A DNA stretch of 6,573 nucleotides, taken from the NCBI RefSeq assembly GCF_042680125.1, contig NZ_JBHTNY010000092.1. One strand, given 5' to 3'. The notes below the pieces were generated by a model. That model made no database searches. It was not told the DNA's origin and saw only the letters and a program-made list of their open reading frames with translations. This stretch comes from Robinsoniella peoriensis (GTDB taxonomy: Bacteria > Bacillota > Clostridia > Lachnospirales > Lachnospiraceae). Position 1 is the first letter of the stretch. The number at the start of each line of letters is the position of its first letter. The translations under genes were made by a program, and so were the position numbers. Shown here piece by piece: positions 1-5,514 of this stretch.

Positions 1-74
1 TAGGCTATTTGACACCGAAAGAATATCGCCTTACTAACCTTAAAAAAGTTGTCTAAATAAATGTTGACAATCCA
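1..74 (+). mobile_element. Probable right end of an IS3-family insertion sequence with transposase C-terminal tail
   Basis: An open frame entering from the left edge (codons from base 3) reads GYLTPKEYRLTNLKKVV and stops at TAA 54-56. A 'GYLTPxEYR' tail followed by a few residues is typical of the C-terminus of IS3-family DDE transposases (integrase core). After the stop the sequence runs to GTTGACAATCCA (63-74). Read on the other strand this begins TGGATTGTCAAC, which fits the TG...CA terminal inverted repeats of this family. At about base 75 the sequence turns into the interior of an acetyltransferase gene, as expected for an insertion boundary. The left end and the other inverted repeat lie outside, so neither the element nor a target duplication can be confirmed. 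The family call rests on a 17-residue tail and is moderate. Confidence 0.5.
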
Positions 75-392
75 AAAGATGACAAAGCGATTGGAAGTGT
101 AGGTGTTTCTATTGGTGAAGATATTTATGAAAAAAGCGCCGAAATTGGTTACTGGATAGGTGAATCATATTGGGGGCAAGGAATTATGACACATGCTATA
201 AAAGAAATGATAAAACTATGCTTTTCTCAATATGATATTGTTAGGCTTTATGCTGTTGTTTTTTCACACAATAAAGTTTCTTGCAAAGTGCTTGAAAAAT
301 GTGGCTTTGTATTTGAAGGAACACTTAGAAATTCTATTTACAAAGACGGCGATATTTATGACAGCCGAATATATGCTTTGGTTAAAAAATAA
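75..392 (+). pseudogene. GNAT acetyltransferase (RimJ/RimL type), N-terminus missing
   Basis: The open frame gives about 105 residues of the C-terminal two thirds of a GNAT N-acetyltransferase, an enzyme that moves acetyl from acetyl-CoA to an amine. Visible are the central beta strand (KAIGSVGVSIG), the acetyl-CoA loop region GYWIGESYWGQGIM, and the C-terminal HNKVSCKVLEKCGFVFEG motif typical of RimJ/RimL-like members. Family members are usually about 170-185 residues, so roughly 70 N-terminal residues are missing. The frame runs left into the putative IS end and meets a stop at 54-56. ATG 186 lies inside the acetyl-CoA binding region and has no convincing ribosome binding site, so it is not a credible start. 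The gene was probably cut by the IS insertion; the missing part may lie beyond the IS outside the window. The substrate cannot be told. Confidence 0.8.
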
Positions 393-406
393 TAATTTTA
401 ACATCT

Positions 407-569
407 ATTGACCGACATACTGGTGTAGGCAAAGAAAGAGCAGTAGAAAAACAGAAAGCAGTGTGGCAAATTATACCGCCAAAATTACTACACCGTAGAG
501 AAAGTGAAAAACCGCACTTACTATTATCTGCACTCTCAGCCTGTAACCGCCACTGTGTTGGAGGGATAG
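407..569 (+). pseudogene. Frameshifted C-terminal remnant of an unrecognised protein
   Basis: Two open stretches in different frames look like one broken coding region. The first (407-469) reads IDRHTGVGKERAVEKQ then KAVWQ. The second (about 480-569, stop TAG 567-569) reads QNYYTVEKVKNRTYYYLH followed by SQPVTATVLEG. Restoring one base near 468 and one near 480 would join them as ...KAVWQNYTAENYYTVEK... in a single frame. That reconstruction is mine and depends on two assumed single-base losses. There is no start codon or ribosome binding site for it. I do not recognise the family; the charged helix followed by a YYTVEK/TYYYLH strand-like ending is all that can be described. It sits between the truncated GNAT gene and the VOC gene, in keeping with the decayed state of the area. 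Confidence 0.4.
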
Positions 570-667
570 GGTGATATTAGGCAGTAAAAAATCAGACTTT
601 GCTTTTATGCGCCTTTGGCGGAGAAAGCGAACGTAAGAAACATACTTACTATGGAGGAGATTTTAAA

Positions 668-1033
668 ATGCTAACAACACATATTTATTTCAACGGCAAC
701 TGTAAGGAAGCGATGGAAATGTATAAGAACGCTTTAGGTGCCACTGTAAAAACACTCTTTGAGGACTCCGAATCACGCCTTGTTGTTCATGCTGAAATGG
801 TGATTAACGATGGATTGCTTATGTTAAACGATTTTGGAGATAATGATGGGTTTTCTAAGTCGGGCGGATATCAGCTTTGTGTACAGTTTAACAACGAGGA
901 TGACCTGAAAAGCGCATATTCAGCTATGCAGTCTGAAAGTTTAACAATTAGCCCCATGCAACCTACAGATTACAGTCCTTGTACCATTCGATTTATAGAT
1001 AAGTTTGATGTTAGGTGGGCATTTATGGTCTAG
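668..1033 (+). CDS. VOC-superfamily protein, PhnB/glyoxalase-like
   Basis: The 121-residue protein begins MLTTHIYFNGNCKEAMEMYK, the signature start of PhnB-like vicinal-oxygen-chelate proteins (one beta strand, then the EAMEFY-type helix). It goes on through a FEDSESRLVVHAEM strand, GLLMLND, the second module GGYQLCVQFNNEDDLKSAY, and ends DKFDVRWAFMV, matching the usual 'DKFGVxW' close. VOC proteins include glyoxalases, dioxygenases and antibiotic-binding or -modifying proteins; the substrate cannot be deduced. Family members are usually 130-145 residues; this one is a little short near SPMQPTDYSP but appears whole. The start is ATG 668, preceded by GGAGGA at 653-658 with 9 bases spacing; a frame extension to TTG 599 lacks family similarity and a ribosome binding site. 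It has its own intergenic region on both sides. In the 190 bases downstream I see only the ribosome binding site of the next gene. Confidence 0.88.
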   Translation: MLTTHIYFNGNCKEAMEMYKNALGATVKTLFEDSESRLVVHAEMVINDGLLMLNDFGDNDGFSKSGGYQLCVQFNNEDDLKSAYSAMQSESLTISPMQPTDYSPCTIRFIDKFDVRWAFMV

Positions 1034-1223
1034 CCAGTTGTGCAGTTTAAGTATATTACGCAGCTTGATTTCCATGAAATAGGCGGACTTCTAAACTGGA
1101 ATTTTAGGGGAAAAGAAAACCAATGGGACAGATAGAATAACAAAACTAAAACAACGACATACTTGTATTATTGTTAGAGAAGTTATTTATGACAAAAAGA
1201 ACTCATGAAAGGAGGTACTTAAA

Positions 1224-2306
1224 ATGCTGTTAATCACACTTTGCACATTAGTTGCCGTTTTTGTTCTGGCGTTTGCCAGTTTGCGGCTGATCGCCCCCGC
1301 GATCATACGGACAAGCCATAAAATCGAAGCTCCCGGCATCGACCGGATGGAACTGGTGGAGATCGGCGGCATAAAGCAGGCGTTATATATCCGGGGACAA
1401 AACGCAGACAACCCTGTCATCCTGTGAGTGCATGGGGGCCCCGGTAATTCAATGATGCCACTATTACATCTGTACCAGTATGAGTGGGAAAATGATTTTA
1501 CTGTGGTAAACTGGGAGCAGCGCAATGTAGGCAAAACATACTTTGCAAACGATCCGGCAGCAGTCTTGCAGACCATGAGCGCGGAACGTGTTCTGCAAGA
1601 CGTCCATGAGGTGACGGCATATTTGAAGCAACTGTTTGGCAAGGAGAAAATCATCCTCATAGGGCATAGTTGGGGGACGGTGCTGGGCACGATGGCTGTG
1701 CAAACCTATCCGGAGGATTACAGCGCATACATTGGGGTTGCACAGTCCGTTAATATGGTGGAAAATGAGCGTGCGGGCTATGAAAAGACGCTTGAAATGG
1801 CGAAAGCGGCAGGGAATCAAAAAGATATCAAGGCGCTGGAAGCTGTTGCGCCATATCCGCCAGCGAAATACAGTTCAGACTATACGGAATTGAGGACAGT
1901 AAGAACACTCCAAAGCAAATACGGCCTTTCTGTGAATATGAATTTTGGCAAGATAATCAGTATATTGGCTGCTCCGTATTATTCGTTTAACGAGCTAAAA
2001 AACTCGTTTATCTTTAGCCAGCAAAAGGTGTTAGATACCCAAGGGAGAGTCGTGCAGTTTTTGATGGAAGAAGCCAACATCAGAAATTACGGAGCTGACT
2101 ATCAGGTTCCGGTATATTACATCATGGGAGAAAATGACTATGTCAGCCCCTGGCTTCCGGCGAAGGAGTTTTTTGATGAAATAGTGGCTCCGGACAAACA
2201 GATTTTTTGCATACCAGGTGCAGACCATCTGCCCTTTCTTAGCAAAAAGGCGGAATTTGACCGCGTATTTTTAGAGGAAATCGCACCGAAGCTGACAAGT
2301 GTTTAA
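1224..2306 (+). pseudogene. Alpha/beta hydrolase (proline iminopeptidase-like) interrupted by an in-frame TGA
   Basis: The frame from ATG 1224 to TAA 2304-2306 (361 codons) encodes a complete alpha/beta hydrolase except for a TGA at 1425-1427 (codon 68). It starts with a hydrophobic segment (residues 1-28, LLITLCTLVAVFVLAFAS), probably a membrane anchor. After the stop comes the oxyanion HGGPG (70-74), then the nucleophile elbow GHSWGT (Ser149), the acid in GENDYVSP (Asp305) and the catalytic His in GADHLPF (His335). The triad is therefore intact. The TGA sits in 'NPVIL-stop-VHGGPG', where relatives have a hydrophobic or aromatic residue; TGG to TGA is the simplest origin. AAAGGAGGT at 1208-1216 gives an excellent start 7 bases upstream of ATG 1224. 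The downstream part could only start at GTG 1428, which has no ribosome binding site and would lack the first core strands. Most likely a recent pseudogene; readthrough or a sequencing error are alternatives. Confidence 0.85.
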
Positions 2307-2380
2307 TTATAAAGATGCAGATAGTTCTTGCCATAAAAAACATTATTCCAAATAAGCAAGAGAAAAGCCATCGGCTCAAA

Positions 2381-2405
2381 GTGCACAACAGATTGTTTAT
2401 ATTAT
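2381..2405 (+). repeat. 25-bp perfect direct repeat, copy 1
   Basis: The sequence starts GTGCACAACAG and ends TTTATATTAT, and is identical base for base to 3647-3671, 1266 bases downstream. It holds a GTGCAC palindrome and a short inverted repeat AACA-GAT-TGTT. This copy ends 39 bases before the nitroreductase start. TATTAT at its 3' edge could serve as a -10 box, but no -35 is evident. It may be a recombination scar, a cassette boundary or a shared regulatory site. Confidence 0.85.
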
Positions 2406-2444
2406 AAGCAAGAAAAAAAATCAGAAGCTGAAAGGAGATTACAA

Positions 2445-3035
2445 ATGTTGAAAGCTATAGTTGACAGGCGAAGTATACGTAAATATAAAGCCAAAAACGT
2501 ACCGAAATCAATGATTGAAGAAATTATAAAAGCGGGAACCTTAGCTCCTTCCTCAAAAAATAGGCAACCGTGGGAGTTCATTGTTGTTACAGGAACTTCA
2601 AAAATCAATATGCTTGAAACTATGAGAAAAGGATTGGAACGAGAAAAAGTCAATCCTCTACTTTCGGGAAGTGTAAGGTGTTTGAGCGGAGCAGAATACA
2701 CATTGGATATTATGCAACAAGCTCCTATTGTAATTTTTATTGTAAATCCATTGGGAATAGATATTTGCCGGTCTTTAACAGCTGAGGAACGCATTTATGA
2801 AATTTGCAATGCACAATCAATAGGGGCGGCTATTGAGAATATGACTTTGACGGCAACTGAGTTTGGTTTGGGTAGTTTGTGGATTTGTGATACTTATTTT
2901 GCTTATAAGGAATTATGTGACTGGTTACATACTGACGGGGAGCTTTTTGCAGCTATGGCAATAGGATATGCAGAAGAAATTCCATTTGCAAGACCAAGAA
3001 AGAAAATAAATGATGTCGTTGAATGGAGAGATTGA
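2445..3035 (+). CDS. Nitroreductase-family FMN oxidoreductase
   Basis: The 196-residue protein has the nitroreductase fold signatures. RRSIRKY (8-14) is the FMN phosphate-binding arginine motif, PSSKNRQPWEF (35-45) is the second FMN-binding loop, and the C-terminal half holds SIGAAIENMTLTATEFGLGS (125-144), WICD (146-149), and AAMAIGYAEE followed by RPRKK. These enzymes are usually homodimeric cytosolic flavoproteins that use NAD(P)H to reduce nitro compounds, quinones or other conjugated substrates; the physiological substrate is unknown. Length is normal and all core motifs are present, so it should be functional. AAAGGAG at 2431-2437 precedes ATG 2445 by 7 bases. The 25-bp repeat copy lies just upstream. 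The 138 bases between the hydrolase stop and this start suggest an independent unit rather than an operon. It stops with TGA, evidence that TGA is an ordinary stop in this DNA. Confidence 0.92.
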   Translation: MLKAIVDRRSIRKYKAKNVPKSMIEEIIKAGTLAPSSKNRQPWEFIVVTGTSKINMLETMRKGLEREKVNPLLSGSVRCLSGAEYTLDIMQQAPIVIFIVNPLGIDICRSLTAEERIYEICNAQSIGAAIENMTLTATEFGLGSLWICDTYFAYKELCDWLHTDGELFAAMAIGYAEEIPFARPRKKINDVVEWRD

Positions 3036-3066
3036 TTTTTGTAAATTCCAGCTTTTCAAGGAGATT

Positions 3067-3183
3067 ATGAGAAAATGGCTCGGTGTAATAATTACAGCCA
3101 TTACATACTTCGTAATACACGAAGGCGCTCATGCAGATGTCAGCTCTGTTTTTTATAATATGAATGGCATTGTAAGGAGGTAG
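3067..3183 (+). pseudogene. Stub of an M50-type zinc metallopeptidase (N-terminal fragment)
   Basis: A 38-codon frame begins MRKWLGVIITAITYFV and runs into IHEGAHAD. A membrane helix ending in HEGAH (residues 18-22) is the HExxH zinc motif of site-2-protease-like (M50) intramembrane peptidases, many small Clostridial versions of which start this way. After HEGAHA the sequence (DVSSVFYNMNGIVRR) no longer looks like the family and ends at TAG 3181-3183, inside the ribosome binding region of the next gene. The rest of the peptidase, including its DxxxG-type region, is missing. AAGGAG at 3058-3063 lies only 3 bases from the ATG, which is close but usable. Most likely a deletion removed the body of a peptidase gene and brought the YjbR gene next to its first 25 codons. 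A small bona fide membrane peptide is a less likely alternative. Confidence 0.55.
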
Positions 3184-3186
3184 GGC

Positions 3187-3594
3187 ATGTCCAAATTAGA
3201 ATTTAATGTAACTCCTTGGTCTGACGACAGCATGGAAAAATACCAGTGGCTGGATATATGTCTGCAAGACCAATCATCTACCACGAAAGAATTTCATCCT
3301 GCATGGCAAGCATACAGATATTTGCTGTGCGGCAAAATGTACGCTTACATCGGCATTGATGACCGCAATGGACGACCTATCATCACCTTGAAGTTAGAGC
3401 CCATGTTCAGTGATTTGTTGCGCCGGGAGTACGAAGATGTCATACCCGGCTATTATATGAGCAAGATGCATTGGAGCACTGTATATTTGGATAGTAGTGT
3501 GCCACAAGGGGTAATTACAGATATGGTATCTGCTTCATATAGGTTGGTGCGTTCCTCTCTAAGTCAAAAGCAACAGCGGAAGTTGTCTGAATAA
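3187..3594 (+). CDS. MmcQ/YjbR-family protein
   Basis: The 135-residue protein matches the MmcQ/YjbR family (CyaY-like fold, often labelled DNA-binding). Characteristic elements are the WLDICLQ helix (21-27), the TKEFHPAWQAYRYLLCGKMYA stretch (33-53), ITLKLEP (66-72), LLRREYEDVIPGYYMSKMHW (77-96) and the C-terminal helix ending LSQKQQRKL. The IPGYYMxKxHW motif is the most diagnostic. The molecular role is not established; family members are small cytosolic proteins found in many Firmicutes, often beside transporters or other accessory genes. AAGGAGG at 3174-3180 is 6 bases from ATG 3187 and supports the start. The ribosome binding site overlaps the end of the M50 stub. Length is within the normal 110-140 range and it appears intact. 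Confidence 0.88.
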   Translation: MSKLEFNVTPWSDDSMEKYQWLDICLQDQSSTTKEFHPAWQAYRYLLCGKMYAYIGIDDRNGRPIITLKLEPMFSDLLRREYEDVIPGYYMSKMHWSTVYLDSSVPQGVITDMVSASYRLVRSSLSQKQQRKLSE

Positions 3595-3646
3595 AAGCGC
3601 TACTTTTACCACGCCTTATTGGACAAAGATGTCTTAAGTGGAAAAG

Positions 3647-3671
3647 GTGCACAACAGATTGTTTATATTAT
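3647..3671 (+). repeat. 25-bp perfect direct repeat, copy 2
   Basis: Identical to 2381-2405. This copy ends directly before the weak ribosome binding site GAGGA (3672-3676) of the PPOX gene at 3683. The flanks of the two copies differ, so the match is a sharply bounded unit. The 1266-base interval between copies holds the nitroreductase, the M50 stub and the YjbR gene. Confidence 0.85.
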
Positions 3672-3682
3672 GAGGATTTCAA

Positions 3683-4072
3683 ATGAACAAATTTGATGAA
3701 GCAATGCAATTACTTAACGAAAAGGTAGGCAATAAGGATGGGCTGATTTCTCTTTCCACCATTGCCCTAGAGCCGGGGACAGATGGCAAGAGCCTCCCCG
3801 CTGCTCGAATTGTGGATGCCTATTATGAGGACGGTGCGTTCTACATCGTCACATATGCAACTACAAGCAAAATGCAGCAAATCGCCAAAAATTCAGCGGT
3901 GTCGGTTTGCATCATTGTAGAGAACTTTACTGCCGATGGTATCGGTGAGAATTTTGGCTGGGTGCGTGATGAAAAGAACACTGAGATGATGGCCAAGCTC
4001 CGCACATCCATTTATACTGTTGCCAAAAGCAGATCTTGCAATAGAGGAATTATGTTTTATCTTAAAGCATGA
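3683..4072 (+). pseudogene. PPOX-family (pyridoxamine 5'-phosphate oxidase-like) flavoprotein, 3' end lost
   Basis: The first 107 residues fit the small PPOX-like split-barrel family. They include MNKFDEAMQLLNEKVGNKD, the core strands ARIVDAYYEDGAFYIVTYA (41-59), the helix SKMQQIAKN (62-70), the strand AVSVCIIVENFTADGIGENF (72-91) and DEKNTEMMAKLR (97-108). Such proteins bind FMN or F420 and reduce small molecules, or have no known enzyme activity. After about residue 107 (near base 4004) the similarity ends: the remaining 22 residues are an out-of-frame reading of the M56 gene, ending at TGA 4070-4072. Normal members are about 130-145 residues and keep a conserved C-terminal strand, so the C-terminal quarter has been replaced. 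Start ATG 3683 has a weak ribosome binding site GAGGA, 6 bases away, right after the 25-bp repeat. The product probably cannot fold properly. Confidence 0.82.
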
Positions 4073-5009
4073 GCTTGTGCATTACAAGCAGAAAGACCTT
4101 TGGTATAAATGTTTAGTGCTGATTGCAACCGCTTTTCATTGGTTTAACCCCATTGTTTATTTAATAGCAAAGGCGATTGATATTCAGTGTGAATTGTCTT
4201 GTGATGAAAAGGTTGTGCGTGGTACAAATGCAGACATACGCGTATATTATAGTGAAACAATCATCGGTGTGGTCAGGCAGCAATATAAACGAAAAACAGC
4301 TTTGTCAACTAATTTTTATGGAGGTAAAAAGGGTATGAAAAACAGATTTTTATCAATTATGGATATGAGCAAGAAAAAAGTGGGAGTTGCTGTTCTTTGC
4401 GCCGCACTGCTACTTACGTTAGGAACTGGCGTTGTATTTGCTACATCGGCATTATCACCAAATGGTACTGTTCAAAAAAGTCAAACAGGACAACAAAACT
4501 CTGTGGGTGTTATGGATAAACAAGTGAAGGACTTGGTCGTTTATAATGCGGTCGAAGTGCGTCATTATACCGATGGTGGTGCTCCATATGTTTTTTGGTC
4601 AAGAACCAACAATACCGATAAAACAATCACCAATATTCAGTTTACCATGTTGGCTTTCGATGAAAACGGGAAACCTCTTAATTTGCCTTGGAATGTTATG
4701 GATAGTAGTGCAGGGTACTCATATGATGGTTTTTGTGCATGGGAACCTGTTAACCTAAAGCCACATTTAACAGCCGATTCTAATAACGGCTCTGAAGAAG
4801 GCGGTTGGTCTTTAGGATGGTCAATGTCAAATGATGATAAAGAATTACAGAAACTCTTTTCAAAGGTTGCATATATTCTTTGCTACGATAAGCAAATTAC
4901 CTTTGATGATGGAGAAGTATGGAATAATCCTGATTATGATAAATGGTTAGCAACATATTTGGGGAACGAAGTAGATGCTGCAGTATTAAAAGACTATTAT
5001 GCTAAATAG
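4008..5009 (+). pseudogene. BlaR1/MecR1-like M56 peptidase, C-terminal part only
   Basis: From base 4008 the frame reads PFILLPKADLAIEELCFILK, then HELVHYKQKDLWYK with the M56 zinc motif HExxH at 4068-4082. A membrane helix (CLVLIATAFHWFNPIVYLI) and the ELSCDEKVV motif (third metal-ligand region) follow. After a linker comes another membrane helix (VGVAVLCAALLLTLGTGVVF), then an extracellular domain of about 185 residues (VVYNAVEVRHYTD..., FWSRTNNTDKTITNIQF, ending LKDYYAK) resembling DUF5780-type strands rather than a penicillin-binding domain. BlaR1-like proteins sense an external ligand and cleave a BlaI-type repressor; here the N-terminal membrane part (roughly 200 residues) and any blaI neighbour are missing. 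There is no start: the frame emerges from the PPOX gene. ATG 4335 with GGAGG at 4320-4324 could let the last helix and outer domain be made as a separate membrane-anchored protein. Confidence 0.82.
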
Positions 5010-5112
5010 AGCGTGTATTGCTTAAAATTTTACCGTCATTCAACGAAAATAAAAAAAAACCGTTGTTATGGCGGCAGGATAGCTATGCCCCAAACAGAAT
5101 ACAGTAGCTCGG

Positions 5113-5157
5113 CAGCGGTTTTGAAATCACACAATTTCAAGACCGCTGTTTTCTTTT
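5113..5157 (+). terminator. Strong intrinsic terminator, 15-bp stem
   Basis: CAGCGGTTTTGAAAT (5113-5127) pairs with ATTTCAAGACCGCTG (5134-5148) over all 15 positions, with one G-U pair and a 6-base loop CACACA. TTTTCTTTT (5149-5157) follows. It would stop transcripts coming from the accessory genes before the leader ORF. Confidence 0.85.
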
Positions 5158-5231
5158 GAAAAAAAGGATTGCAGGGGGCGTGATAGGTGCGCCCTAAAGT
5201 AAGGACATGGCGGTACTAAGGAGGTATCGTT

Positions 5232-5288
5232 ATGTTCATTTTAAATTTAACTTATCAAACTATCAGTAGCTTATTAAAAAAAGCCTAA
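5232..5288 (+). CDS. Leader-peptide-like small ORF (18 residues)
   Basis: ATG 5232 follows AAGGAGGT (5218-5225) at 6 bases and encodes MFILNLTYQTISSLLKKA before TAA. An almost perfect ribosome binding site on such a short frame, followed 75 bases later by an intrinsic terminator and then a regulatory gene, fits a leader peptide used for ribosome-mediated attenuation. Such peptides precede tet(M), erm and ABC-F resistance genes in Tn916-like elements. I do not recognise this peptide. It could instead be the stump of a resistance or accessory gene lost from this slot. There are no repeated regulatory codons beyond two leucine pairs and a KK. Confidence 0.4.
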   Translation: MFILNLTYQTISSLLKKA

Positions 5289-5362
5289 AACCACCAACGG
5301 AATTTTCTGACCATCGAGATGAACCATTAAATCATTATGCTACATTGAATATTTCTCATTTT

Positions 5363-5393
5363 GCTCGGCTGTGTTATGCAGTCGGGCTTTTTT
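5363..5393 (+). terminator. Intrinsic terminator upstream of the sigma-like gene
   Basis: GCTCGGCTG (5363-5371) pairs with CAGTCGGGC (5379-5387), nine pairs with two G-U, and a 7-base loop. TTTTTT (5388-5393) and a second T-run (5397-5403) follow. It lies between the leader ORF and the sigma-like gene, where an attenuator would be expected. Confidence 0.75.
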
Positions 5394-5480
5394 GCGTTTT
5401 TTTAACTTTTATCAAAAAGTTTGCTCCGATTTTCGGCGTTTCAGAAAATCAACTGTATTACCACGCGAAAAGGGGGACAC

Positions 5481-5510
5481 CACCAACCTTTCAATCGAGA
5501 AAGGAGGTGA
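5481..5510 (+). promoter_or_regulatory. Hairpin covering the ribosome binding site of the sigma-like gene
   Basis: The ribosome binding site AAGGAGGTGA (5501-5510) is an almost complete complement of the 16S tail. CACC (5481-5484) pairs with GGTG (5506-5509), and CCTTTC (5487-5492) pairs with GAAAGG (5499-5504), across a small AA/A internal loop and a 6-base loop AATCGA. Folded, it hides the whole site and would lower translation until opened. Confidence 0.6.
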
Positions 5511-5514
5511 GAAC

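Larger units (their letters stand above)
5010..5514. other. Gene-poor control region between cargo and regulatory genes
   Basis: About 500 bases with no sizeable gene. They contain, in order, an AT-rich stretch, a strong terminator (5113-5157), a small GGGCG/CGCCC hairpin (5176-5194), a leader-like ORF (5232-5288), a second terminator (5363-5393) and a ribosome-binding-site hairpin (5481-5509). I see no convincing promoter with both boxes here. Confidence 0.6.

Noticed and set aside
1034..1141. In-frame open stretch after the VOC stop codon (QFKYITQLDFHE...)
   Set aside because: Short and without family resemblance; the VOC domain already ends normally at DKFDVRWAFMV, so no readthrough extension is needed.
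1425..1427. TGA as a recoded tryptophan (alternative genetic code)
   Set aside because: TGG encodes Trp throughout the window and TGA ends the nitroreductase at the expected family length, so the standard code fits.
1187..1690. 167-codon minus-strand open frame opposite the hydrolase
   Set aside because: It mirrors the coding hydrolase frame, whose motifs (HGGPG, GHSWG) are unmistakable, and has no family resemblance or ribosome binding site.
2402..2794. 130-codon minus-strand open frame opposite the nitroreductase
   Set aside because: Antisense shadow of a well supported gene; no recognisable protein.
3595..3696. Open frame continuing after the YjbR stop, containing the second 25-bp repeat
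   Set aside because: Only 33 codons, no start, and length is not unusual by chance; read as intergenic. The repeat itself is kept as a finding.
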